A DNA stretch of 64,000 bases from Silene noctiflora. Taxonomy: Eukaryota > Streptophyta > Magnoliopsida > Caryophyllales > Caryophyllaceae. The stretch is taken from positions 121,521 to 185,520 of the forward strand of contig VHZZ01000533.1 of the NCBI GenBank assembly GCA_009801015.1, written 5' to 3'. The translations under genes were made by a program, and so were the position numbers. Each line of letters opens with the position of its first letter. The stretch's first letter is position 1. Positions 50,361 through 59,600 of the stretch are shown one piece after another. Below the pieces are notes generated by a model. That model saw only the letters and a program-made list of their open reading frames with translations, had not been told where the DNA came from and searched no databases.

Positions 50361-51936
50361 CTAGTATTACCTCCTCTTCAATTAATCAAATTTCTTCTAT
50401 TATAAACAAAATTCAACTTAAACTGATTTATTTTGTTAATTTCAAATTTATGAATCAGATCAATGTTTTGTTAGAATTTTCTTGTTTAATTTTGGGTTAG
50501 TTTTTATTGAAGAATTATTGTTAATGAGAGATTGGTTATTGGTGATGGTGAACTAACGACTTTGTGGGGTCGGCGAGGGAAGGGCGGCGCAGGTGGAGGC
50601 GCGCAAAGAGAGCGCAGCGTAGGAGTAGCACTGCGGAAAATCGTTGGTTCAATTGTGCAATGAATTGGGCCACGACGGAATTGGACCATGACGTTACCGC
50701 TGGTGAGGAGAAGGAGAGTATGTGGCGTCGGCTGTAAGTGGGAGGGTGAAGAGAGCCGTCAAGGAGAGACGAATGGTGCGTTTGCTGGGGGGATTGGAGG
50801 CCGAGAAAGGTTGTTCGGGGGTGGTTGTGCGCATGTAGGGGGCGGGAACACGTTGTTTGACAAGGGGATGGTGGGGCTTGGCGCGGCGATGGAGTGTGGA
50901 CGGTTTTAATGGTGGTGGTGTGGTGAAGTCGGGGGTGGTGGTTGGTTGGTTGGTGACGGTGGTGTAGTGGTAACTGGTAAGTGAGGGAGAATGAGGGTAT
51001 TTTTTTTTTGGGTTTTTTTGTTTGGAGAGAATGAATGAGGTGAGCGGAGTGAATGAATGAAGAGGAGATTATGAATGAATGAGGATAGGGAGATTAGAAT
51101 GAGGAAGAGGTTATGAATGATTAGTGAGGGAGATTAGGGAGACTCATTCGTGGCCCTTCTTTGAGATGTAATCTCATCCCTCCATCCCCTTCATCCAAAG
51201 GCCCATATAAGGACTTACGGACTCAATGGATTGAAGGGACTTATGGGAACCCATCTCTCTATATATATATATATGAGAATTTGGCACAAAAAGTCACAAA
51301 AAATTATCTATCGGAATCACCAAGATTGAGCAACCATTTATAAACCCTTGTGCACCTTTTGCTGCAGGACACAGTAGAAAAACAAACGCCAGGCTTGATG
51401 AAGGAAGCAGAACGATATCTTATCTTGAGCAACATCGATCGCTTATGGAAGGAGCACTTGCAAGCAATCAAGTTTGTCCAACAAGCTGTTGGTCTTCGTG
51501 GATATGCACAGAGGGATCCACTCATAGAGTACAAGCTTGAGGGTTATAATCTTTTCCTAGAAATGATGGCACAGATCAGAAGAAATGTCATATACGCAGT
51601 ATACCAGGTCCGTATAAAATCTGATCCTTGTTTATTACATTCAGTTACTACTGCTTATTGCCATGTTACTGCCCATGTATGTATGTAAATATATAAGAAG
51701 TTAAAAGAAGGGATGGATTTATGACATACAGTTACTAATTCTTATTGCCATGCTACACATCATTTTTTCCAATCTGTTGGCAGTTTAAACCTCTGATGGT
51801 AAAGGACCAGGAACAGCCACAAAAGGAGAAATCAGGTAGAAGTCAATCAAATGGAACAACTAGCACTGACAGTGAGAATCCTAATGCAGTTGGTGCTGTG
51901 GAATCATCCCCATCTGCTAGTCGTCAGAGTACCTAA
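33684..51936 (+). CDS. SECA1: Chloroplast SecA1 translocation ATPase
   Basis: Twenty exons join in frame to 1026 aa: 33684-34097, 34219-34291, 34383-34589, 34696-34799, 34892-35071, 35226-35444, 36309-36422, 36721-36834, 37672-37839, 37938-38113, 38502-38568, 38660-38806, 47718-47813, 47887-47955, 48087-48188, 48258-48509, 48613-48680, 50002-50119, 51368-51607, 51784-51936. SecA1 powers transport of proteins such as plastocyanin into or across the thylakoid through SecY1E1. The first ~70 residues are a Ser/Arg-rich transit peptide. The motor follows: Walker A GEGKT (178-182), Walker B IDEVD (Asp282-Glu283), [15 protein letters not shown], the helicase motif [10 protein letters not shown], and [21 protein letters not shown] in the second ATPase lobe, then the helical scaffold (WKEHLQA). 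As in plastid SecA1, the C-terminal zinc-binding tail of bacterial SecA is absent. Intron 12 is 8.9 kb and crowded with transposons; the exons look intact. Confidence 0.96.
37285..37518. mobile_element. Stowaway-like MITE in SECA1 intron 8
   Basis: The left end TACTCCCTCTGTCC and the right end GGGACAGAATGAGTA are inverted repeats bounded by TA, about 234 bp apart. The inner halves also match (GAACTCTTTAC near the left end and GTAAAGAATTG near the right). This fits a Stowaway/Tc1-mariner MITE. Confidence 0.65.
39142..40377 (+). mobile_element. Non-autonomous Helitron (probable)
   Basis: The 5' end reads TCTCTTATATATAAAAGCAA, a common plant Helitron start. The 3' end has a perfect six-pair hairpin (CGCGCA-TTTAT-TGCGCG) followed 13 bases later by CTAG. 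The flanking bases are A (39141) and T (40378), the expected host target. There is no Rep/helicase coding in the 1236 bp, so it is non-autonomous. Confidence 0.65.
40563..41542 (-). mobile_element. Non-autonomous Helitron, minus strand (probable)
   Basis: Read on the minus strand, the 3' end carries a nine-pair hairpin (ACCCGTGAA/TTCACGGGT), a short TGAAAA spacer and CTAG, next to a host T. The 5' end is placed at TCATATATTTCTCTAATGC, preceded by A; starting at the inner TCTCTAATGC is also possible. The interior is non-coding. The 3' end is more certain than the 5' end. Confidence 0.5.
43551..45036 (-). mobile_element. Collapsed LTR retrotransposon with two diverged LTRs
   Basis: Two direct repeats of about 450 bp (43551-44013 and 44589 to about 45036) share long runs, e.g. 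both contain CAAGACTACTAACCTAATT. The left copy begins TGATACGAAT and ends with its inverse, ATTCGTATCA. On the minus strand, the right copy is followed by AGTATTAGAGCTTC, resembling the tRNA-Met primer site, and a purine run GAAGAAAGGGAG precedes the left copy. About 575 bp of interior remain, including an 81-codon frame (44122-44367) of unknown, perhaps gag, origin. The right LTR's outer end is unclear and I found no target duplication. Confidence 0.6.
45103..45383 (+). mobile_element. TRIM-like miniature LTR element with 5-bp target duplication
   Basis: The target duplication TTATA lies at 45103-45107 and 45379-45383. The left LTR (45108-45179, 72 bp) and right LTR (45334-45378, 45 bp) both begin TAATAGGAATATTTATAATAG and end GGTTCATCTATCA; the right one lacks an internal 27-bp palindromic piece. 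A primer-binding site, TGGTATCAGAGCC, complementary to initiator tRNA-Met, follows the left LTR directly. A purine-rich GAGTGAGGGAG run precedes the right LTR. There is no coding capacity. The interior also contains GGTTCGAATCC, a perfect pol III B-box. Confidence 0.75.
46936..47280. other. Assembly gap (345 N)
   Basis: Unknown sequence inside SECA1 intron 12. It may hide the 5' part of the Helitron that ends at 47565. Confidence 0.98.
47531..47565 (+). mobile_element. Helitron 3' terminus
   Basis: A GC-rich hairpin (GCCCGG-GCGTAG-CCGGGC) is followed by ACCAATA and CTAG, then a host T at 47566. This is the third Helitron-type 3' end in the intron. I could not place a 5' end, which may be within or left of the N gap. 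Confidence 0.5.
49444..49811. mobile_element. Fold-back element with long terminal inverted repeats, SECA1 intron 17
   Basis: The left arm (about 49444-49553) runs from TTTGTTAAAATAATG through GGTCCACGTAAGCATG to GTACGAACCTAA. The right arm (about 49708-49811) is its inverse at roughly 85-90 per cent by eye. The ~150-bp centre has several short inverted copies of a GCCATGCCCAATGGCG-like motif. Long arms around a small non-coding core suggest a MULE- or fold-back-type MITE. Confidence 0.7.
50312..50359. repeat. CT dinucleotide microsatellite
   Basis: About 23 uninterrupted CT units in SECA1 intron 18. The same intron goes on (about 50540-51150) into a G-rich, GGTGGTG/GAATGA-rich block of unknown origin. 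Confidence 0.9.
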
Positions 51937-52374
51937 ACCTTGTCTAAATACGTTGAGGATACCTGTAATTGCCAAATTTTGTAGCGGGTACAGGTTCTAG
52001 TGGCCTCCTCAGTTACAGCAGGTTATAAAAATATGCAGATCTTCGCAAATGAGAAGGGTTCATGTTGAACCTGTTGGATGATATGACCTCAGTTTCGGGA
52101 CTATTGGCGTACTACAACATTGCAGAAGAGATAAAGACGCGATCAGAGGTGTTCTCTTCCTGTATCCCCTAGGCCCTACCCATTTGAAACACTCGAAGGT
52201 CCAATGCCCAAATCGTGATACAAAAGTTTGTTGTAATTAGCTATGACTACAGGGATTAAACTCCGTATATGATTGCTGTTAGATCTTAGCTATAATTGAG
52301 CTGATGCACCGTCAAGTTCTTGGTCATTCTATTCTTTCCTCAAGAAAGTAATCCATCATTCTGTCAAATATTGT

Positions 52375-53410
52375 AGGGCTAAAATAGATGAAATAACAAT
52401 TGCAACTTTTAAAATATTGAGACCCTAAAACGAAATCTTGACTTTCGGATCGAATAAATCAACCTATGTTCTTTTAATGGCGAGACTCCAGTTACAAAAG
52501 TTTCTTCTCTTATCATAATTAAGACATTTGACCAAGTAGATCTGCAAAATTAAGCGTATGAAAATATCTTAAAATTGAGATCCTTAAACGAAATTCCGAC
52601 TTTCGAATTGAATAAGTCAACCTAAATTCATCTACTAGCCATGCCCCGGTTACAAAAGTTTCTTCAATTGTCGTAATTAAGACATTTGATTAGGTAGAAC
52701 CGTAAAAGTAGACATTTCAAAATTTTCCAAAATCGATACCCTAAAACGAAATCCCGACTTTTGCATCGATTATGTAATGGTCACGCATAGCTACAGAAAT
52801 TTATTTACTTATCACGATTAAGAGATTTGACCAAGTACAGCTGCAAAATTAGACGTTTGAAAAAATCTTAAAATTAAGACTTTAAATCTCGACTTTCAAC
52901 TCAATTAAATAAACGTATGTGCATGTAACGACGTTACTCCAGTTACAAAAGTTTCTTCACTTGTCATAATACATTTGATCAAGTAAACTGCAAAATTAGA
53001 CATTTGAAATTTTTATCACAACTTTCAGATTAATGAACTTATTTGCATCTAATGACCACGCTCCAGTAGTACAAGCTTCTCCACTTATTGTAATTAAGAC
53101 ATTGACCAAGTAGAACTGCAAAATTAGACATTTAAAAATTTCCTAAAATCGAGACCTAAAATGAAATCCCCTACTTTCGGATCGAATAAATCAGCATCTA
53201 ATGACCAGGCTCTAATTAGAAAAGTTTTGTCACTTATTATAATTATGTCATTTTATTAAGTGAAACTGAAAAATTAGAGATTTTAAAATTTCCTAAAATT
53301 CAGACCCTAAAACGAATTCACGACTTTTGGGTCGAATCACTCAACCTATGTGCATGTAATTACATTTTAATTTTAAAATTGAGATCATAAAACGAAATCT
53401 GGACCGTCCA
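52375..53410. repeat. Degenerate tandem (satellite-like) array, about seven units of 130-158 bp
   Basis: A block reading roughly AAAACGAAATC-CGACTTTCGGATCGAATAA, then CCAGTTACAAAAGTTTCTTC, then ATTAAGACATTTGACCAAGTA, then CTGCAAAATTAGACATTT recurs in the same order. The ACTTTCG-type landmark falls at 52441, 52599, 52757, 52892, 53021, 53173 and 53323, spacings of 129-158 bases. Units are diverged, so the array is old. It is non-coding in all frames. Confidence 0.8.
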
Positions 53411-54207
53411 TAAAATGCTTGGAAGAGCCAACAATCCCGATTATATCAATCAATATAAATGCTCCATCATTAATTACGGCTGTTGCATCTGAATTCTAAT
53501 TGATTGACTAATTGGCCTTTGCTCTTCTCTCACTCCTCTTTCCGGCGTCCGTCTTCGTCGACCGTCCGTCCCTTCTTCTTTCTCTTACTAGTATTACTAT
53601 TTTGTGAGTATTTTTTTCCAATTCTGAATTTCTCGTTTGTTGTGCTCATATATTCTGAATATTTGCTCTATTTTCAGTTTCGTCGTTGATTTTTTTTTTT
53701 TTTTTTTTTTTAGGATACTGGTATTGTCTTCATCCCTAATCCAAATTAATTATCCACCCTTATTTCCACATATTCAGAAGGTTAATAATGTTATTTTATC
53801 ACCTTTTCTTAAATCTTTTAGTCAATGACAATATAAATGGAATCGTTGGAGTATGTATTCTGTATTAGTACTCCGTAATAGTTTAGATATTGTTAGATTA
53901 TCAAGCAAAGGCCTTGTCTAAAGGAGGTTAATGGCGTAAAAAAAATAAAGCCAACATTTTGTTTCATGGGTTAATTTAATATACTTTTGGACTTGCCTCA
54001 GCAGAAGCCAACCATAGACGAATTCATTTTTCGGTTTGATTTAGATTCCAGTTTTTTTTTACACTATGGATATTGAAATTTGAGCTTGATCTTGGTGAAT
54101 ATTGGGGCAAGGGTAGTGTGACTAGTGTCTGTCACTCATACACCATGGCAGATGCGTTTTCCCTTTGTGCCTGTTTTAGGGGAAAATCTTTGTCTCTCTT
54201 TTAAGCA

Positions 54208-55035
54208 GGGTTACCGGATTCGCTCCACTCCCCCACCGAATCGCCAATCGATACGATCGTTTCAACTCGTGATTCGTTAGCGAATCAGTACGGTCCAATT
54301 CATTATGAATTCGCCGAGTTAGAGTGAACTGAATTACATTGCTAAAACGAGAAAAATCGATGAAAAAAGTGAAGTATATGAAAGATGCTTACATTTATTT
54401 ACCCGTTTTGATAAAAAGTTAGTAGATTTAGCTTTAATTCCATCTTTATTTCTGACATGGAAGTATGGGATTTCTGAGGTTGGAATGGTGGAGATGATTC
54501 AAAGTAAAATTAAGATGAAGGGCAAGGATGGAGGATCAAGGAAGAAGAGTTTTGATTGTTAGTGCTAAGTTTAAGTTGAAGAAGAGACGGATTTCTTTTT
54601 ATTGTTTAGTGTTTTAAATTGTTCAATTTATGAAGAAGATGAAGATGAATTGAATGGTCTTCTTGCGTTTGATTATATGATATGAGCCGTTAGATTAGAT
54701 TTGTAAGGCAAATTAATGTGCGCAATAGAGATAATCAGATAGACAAAATCACATAAAGTAGTCAAGTAGAGAACTAGATGTCTAAACTTTCTACAAAGAA
54801 ACCATATTTCAATATTGTGATTTGTCCCTTTTCTAGGTAATGAATATGGTTCTTGAGTATTTTGTTATTAATTTAAGTATTTTTTTTTAAATTATTATGT
54901 TTGTTTTATTTGTTTAGTACATTAAGCGAATCGAAAAATACTACCGAATTATGTTATTGTAATATTCTCAACGAATCAAATATGCTAAATGGAGCGAATC
55001 GTGAATTCGTATTGAGCGTATTACGAATTTGGTCT
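54208..55035. repeat. Possible hAT-like non-autonomous element
   Basis: Many CGAATC, GCGAATC and CGATTCG motifs cluster at both edges (54220-54315 and 54925-55030) of a non-coding core, as subterminal repeats do in hAT-type elements. I could not fix terminal inverted repeats or an 8-bp target duplication, so the class is a guess. Confidence 0.25.
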
Positions 55036-55254
55036 TAGTTTTCAAGAACTTCCACTGTGAATAGAACGATTTCAAGTGAAGAATTTTAACAAAGAAGTTT
55101 GTATTTGAGAAATTTGTAGAAGTTTTGTATGGATTGTTATTTTTGCAAGTCGAATTTTTAAAGTTATTGAGCTTTGTATATTAGCTGTAATCTATTCCCG
55201 AGTTTTGTATGGTAAGTAAGCTCTAAGATGGCCAAAGTTAGGGGTATTAGACCA

Positions 55255-56441
55255 AAATGGTTTAAATGGGCCCAAATTTGGCTATTTTAAGGGTAAGAGA
55301 AGGATTAGACAAGGTGACCCTATGTCTATGTCTCCATTGTTGTTTACCCTCTGCGTGGAGTACTTGACTAGGATCTTAAATGTGGTTACCTCTAAACCTG
55401 GGTTCAAGTTCCATCCACTATGTAGATGTTTGAAACTTTGCCATCTTAGCTATGCAGATGACATGCTGCTGTTCAGTAGAGGTGATTTCTTCTCTATTAA
55501 AGTCCTTATGAGAGCCTTAAAGACCTTTGATAAGGCTTCTGGGCGCAAAGTCAATCATGATAAATCTGAAATTTATATGAATGGGATTAATCAGCTGGAA
55601 AGTGCTAGGATTCTAAGGTTGTCTGGCTTTAGGGCTGGCTGCTTCCCTTTTAACTACCTTGGCATTCATATCTCCTACAAGAGGCTTCTTGTAAATCTGT
55701 CCTTTCTCATATGCACACTTATTGGGCTAGGAATTTTGTGATCCCTAGCACTGTTATTAAGAAGATTGAAGGATCTGTAGGAATTTCTGTGGTCAGGAGA
55801 TGACCATTATAAAACCCCTTTGGTTGCTTGGGATTCCTGTTGTAGAAGCGAAAAAGAAGGTGGGCTTGATATTCTGAACTGTATTTTATGGAACAAAGCC
55901 ATGATAGCTAAATATACCTGGTGGATTGCCAATAAGGAGGATCACTTGTGGATCAAATGGGTGAATGCTATCTACATAAAGAACACTTCCTGGTGGGATT
56001 ACAAGCCTTCTTCTAACTCTAGTTGGACTTGGAGGCAGATCTGTAAAATTAAGGATGGAGCCTGGAATGATGGTGATTATTCTGTGTAGAAGGATTATGC
56101 TTGGTTGCAGGATGTGGGGCAAAAGGTGAATTGGTGCCCTGCGGTATGGAATAGATTTAGTCTCCCAAAGCACTCTTTCATCTTCTCCCGGGCACATTTA
56201 TTTTTTGAATGTGCCTTCTGTGATCAGTCTCCCAAATCGTGATTGCTGGTATTGCTAGCTTAATCTATCATTTCTGGCAGGCTCGTAACAGATGCAGGAT
56301 TGAGGGGGCGGCGATTCATCCTCGTGCTGTTTTACTGCTGATCAAAGAGTTCTTATTGCCTAGGCGGCTTGGGAAGGTTGATCACATAAAGCATAGAGTT
56401 GATATCCCCCCCCCCCACAAAAAAAAAAAAAAAAAAAAAAA
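55255..56441 (+). mobile_element. Truncated, decayed LINE (non-LTR retrotransposon)
   Basis: The 5' edge enters the reverse transcriptase at LNGPKFGYFKGKRRIRQGDP; the motif order continues with LFTLCVEYL, the catalytic box LSYADDMLLF (near 55450) and FNYLGI. After a frameshift, frame 55820-56089 gives the downstream region GGLDILNCILWNKAMIAKYTWW. Then zf-RVT pieces appear (VWNRFSLPKHSF, HLFFECAFC) with a deletion between them. It ends at a run of about 23 A (56419-56441), the poly(A) tail. Truncation at the 5' end, frameshifts and deletion make it inactive. It lies just upstream of the ubiquitin protease start. Confidence 0.8.
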
Positions 56442-56690
56442 TACACGTGCAGATTTTATCTTAAAACCAATTGGAAACTCTAATTTTTTTGCGGGATTCA
56501 AATTATTTGTAACCTCTCTTCATTGTAGGCATTATTGCATGCATTTTGATCCTCTTGTGTGGCTTATCCATATTTTTGTTCATTTAATTAAGGAAATACT
56601 GAGCTTGTGATCTCGTTTCATAAAAGGAATTTTACTTATGAGGGAATTTCACTGTTATAGGTTGGAATCTTATCAGCCAGGTAAATCAGT

Positions 56691-59600
56691 ATGACGATCT
56701 CTGGCCTGGGGCCCAGTTTGCCTTCTCCTGAAGAGCAGAGGCTTATCATCAAGAGCTTGATCGATAAGGCCGAGTCTAATTTGAAAGAAGGCAACTTGTA
56801 TTATGTTGTCTCCAACAGGTATTCATCTTTTTAAAGCTGTTCCTTTTCTTAAAGCTGGTTAGGGATAGATCTTGGATGATTTATTGTCTTTCTTTTTCAC
56901 TGTACTTTCTTGTTGATGTAGAATCATTGTGGTTGTGCCCACCATTGATTCTCCGGGGTATCTACTATGCCTTGATGGGCTGATTTGAATCTTGAATAGC
57001 TTAATAAATTAGTCCGAGTTGAAACATTTGATTCGTTTTGACTCCAACTATTAAATGCTTCAAAATGCAATTGAATCACTGACTGGTCAAAGCATTACAA
57101 TCAAATACGAGGGTGTACTATTTCCAATTCAAATAGAGACAAAGATTAGTGGCACATAAACAAGGCCTAAGGACATGAGGACAGAAAATGATTGACCGCT
57201 TCTTTGTCCTCCAAACGCAAGAATCACCATCAAGTCTATAACAACACCAACATCTTTACCCCATTGTTACCAAGGTAAGGCAAAGTTGAATTTACACTTA
57301 CGATGATTGGTAATCCATTTTTATATGGAGCGGCTAAACCCTACAAACTAGGACACCCTATGGCAGTTGATTAATGGAGTTTTCATTTCTTCTTCCTTAC
57401 TCACTTGCCAAAACAAAGCAAGTACTTTAGAAAACAACTGAAGTGCAATTCTATTATGAGAAAATAAGGTTCCTCAAATAATTTCCAAAGAATAATATAA
57501 TATCTGGGTCCCCGTTCCCGTGCCTATAATTTGAACAGGGTCCCGTGTCTGAAATTTATCATCATGGAGTGCCTGACACTCGACCCATACCAGGATCTGA
57601 CACTTTGAGCAACGTACCTTAATCCTGAAACTCCCTTCGTCACCCTTAACAACTACTATTTCCCATTGGTTTTCAAGGGTGAGGGAGGGAGTTTCAGGGG
57701 TAGGGGGTTTGAGGCGGTAGTAGACTGGGGTAGGTAGGGTGGTGGTTAGGATGAAGATAGATAGAGTAGGAACGCTTACAGTAAATAAGTAATTTTGTGG
57801 TTTAACATTTTCCCCAAAAAGAAAACATTAAAAAAATGGTTGAGACGGTCCAAAATGGGATCTGTAAAGAACTTGATGAAATGGGTGAGTAATGAACATG
57901 CAACTAAAGCTAATCTTCACAAAGGACTTGCAAGTATGGGATTATATAAAAAATAAGAAAAACTTGAGAATGTGAATATTTCCTGCCCTAATAATTTGAT
58001 GTAGTCGTTGAATATAAATTAAAATAATAGCTGGGATTTAATGTGACACTTAATAAGTTATATACATGGCCTATAATTATAGGCCCCACTATAAATTTAC
58101 CACAACAAAGACCATGCTTAATGCCCTTAGTTTAGGGGGTTCTCATTTGAATTTTAGATTCTTGCTAAACTAGAAACCCAGTCCCCAAGTATCCTTTGAT
58201 TCATTCTTAGACTTCCTCTCCCCTCAAAGTCTTGAGCTTTGGCAATTTTCTCTCTCGTTGTGTATATCACGCAATATTGGCTATTGTAGGCATGCCATGT
58301 ATTATTAAGGGGTTTGATGGTGAACGACCATATTAACTATTGTAGGTTGTCCCAATTCATTCTTTCAGGATACATTTTGCCATGGATTGAAAAAATCAAT
58401 AAATTCAAAATAACTTGTTAGTTAATGCGTTTCTGGCTCGCGAATGTTTAATTAACAAGTAATTCTTGATGATATATTTTCTTGGATAAATAACTTAGTT
58501 GGTGTGGTGGTTTCCTTGAATTTTTCGTGTACACCTCTGAAATTAATAATGTTTCATATGCAATTCCAAGTGTTAAGCAAGTCTTCGAATCTTAGTGGTA
58601 AAACAGGAAAAAGAACCAACAAGAAGAACACTGTCACAAAAAAAAAAAAAAAATCAAGTGCAAGGCCTATAAGATCTGAACAGAGGAAGCCCTACAGCTT
58701 ATCTAACAGGTGGACTGCTCGAGGAAAGGCAATCTACATAATTCACAAAACAACGTTATACTCTGTAGTCTGTATATAAAATAAACAATAATTCCGTTTA
58801 TTTACGTGTTTGTACCCCTTATAAACGGGGCCCCTGATTTATGTTACTCCGACTTGGCATGAAGGGTCGGACACGGGTGCGTATCCAAGTGTCAGACACG
58901 GCTATTTTATGAAAAATTGTCAACGTTTTTGGTCTAAAATGAAGTGTCTGAGTGCATACCAATGTCCAAGGATCGAGTGTCGGACACGGGTACGTGACCT
59001 CATATGAAGTGAAGTAACATAGCCCCTAATTGGCTGCTCATGTAGGGCCTGGTCAACCCCTCAAGACAGGTCTTATAATTGCTTAAAACAAACCTTTAGC
59101 TGTCAATTTTTGGCTGCTAACATGAATCATGTTTTGAAACCGCCATGAGAGAGTGATGAAAAAAGGAATAGTAAAAGGAAGAGAACACATAAAAAAACAG
59201 ATCAAAAATAAAAATGAGACAAAAAAATGTGAATTATATGAAAAAGTAAGTGAAAAATTTGAATAAGTTATCTAGTGAAAATCCTTTGAAAGAGAGTTGA
59301 TACATAATTAAATGGACTAATAAGCGCGTTGAAAAACATCAAAAGAATAAGGAACATGACACATTAGGAATGATAATAAAGAAGTGATTCAAACTAAAAG
59401 AAATAAATGCTTGAAAAATAATCAAAATTATAGCTAAAGGAGTAAACTATAAAACAAAAGAAGAATTAGACTCAATCATATAGCATCACCAACAATCATC
59501 AACATTCATCCCTCCCCGTCAATTAACTTCAATTTTTAACAAAGAGTTTGACCAATATGTTTTGATTTCGAGTCACATCTACGTACAATTCCTTACACCG

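Larger units (their letters stand above)
51937..56690. other. SECA1 3' flank and 5' region of the ubiquitin protease gene
   Basis: The first 400 bases hold the SECA1 3' UTR. Then come a degenerate tandem array (52375-53410), a CT-rich stretch at about 53515-53600 that looks like a plant 5' leader, a CGAATC-rich repeat-like region (54208-55035) and a LINE relic (55255-56441). The AG at 56659-56660 before GTTGGAATC could be the acceptor of a leader intron ending just before the ATG at 56691. The leader exon and intron are inferred, not shown. Confidence 0.4.

Noticed and set aside
58504-58779. 91-codon Lys-rich frame in UBP intron 1
   Set aside because: The Lys run comes from an A tract. The rest (KSSNLSGKTGKRTNKK) looks faintly protein-like, but I recognise no domain and see no splice logic.
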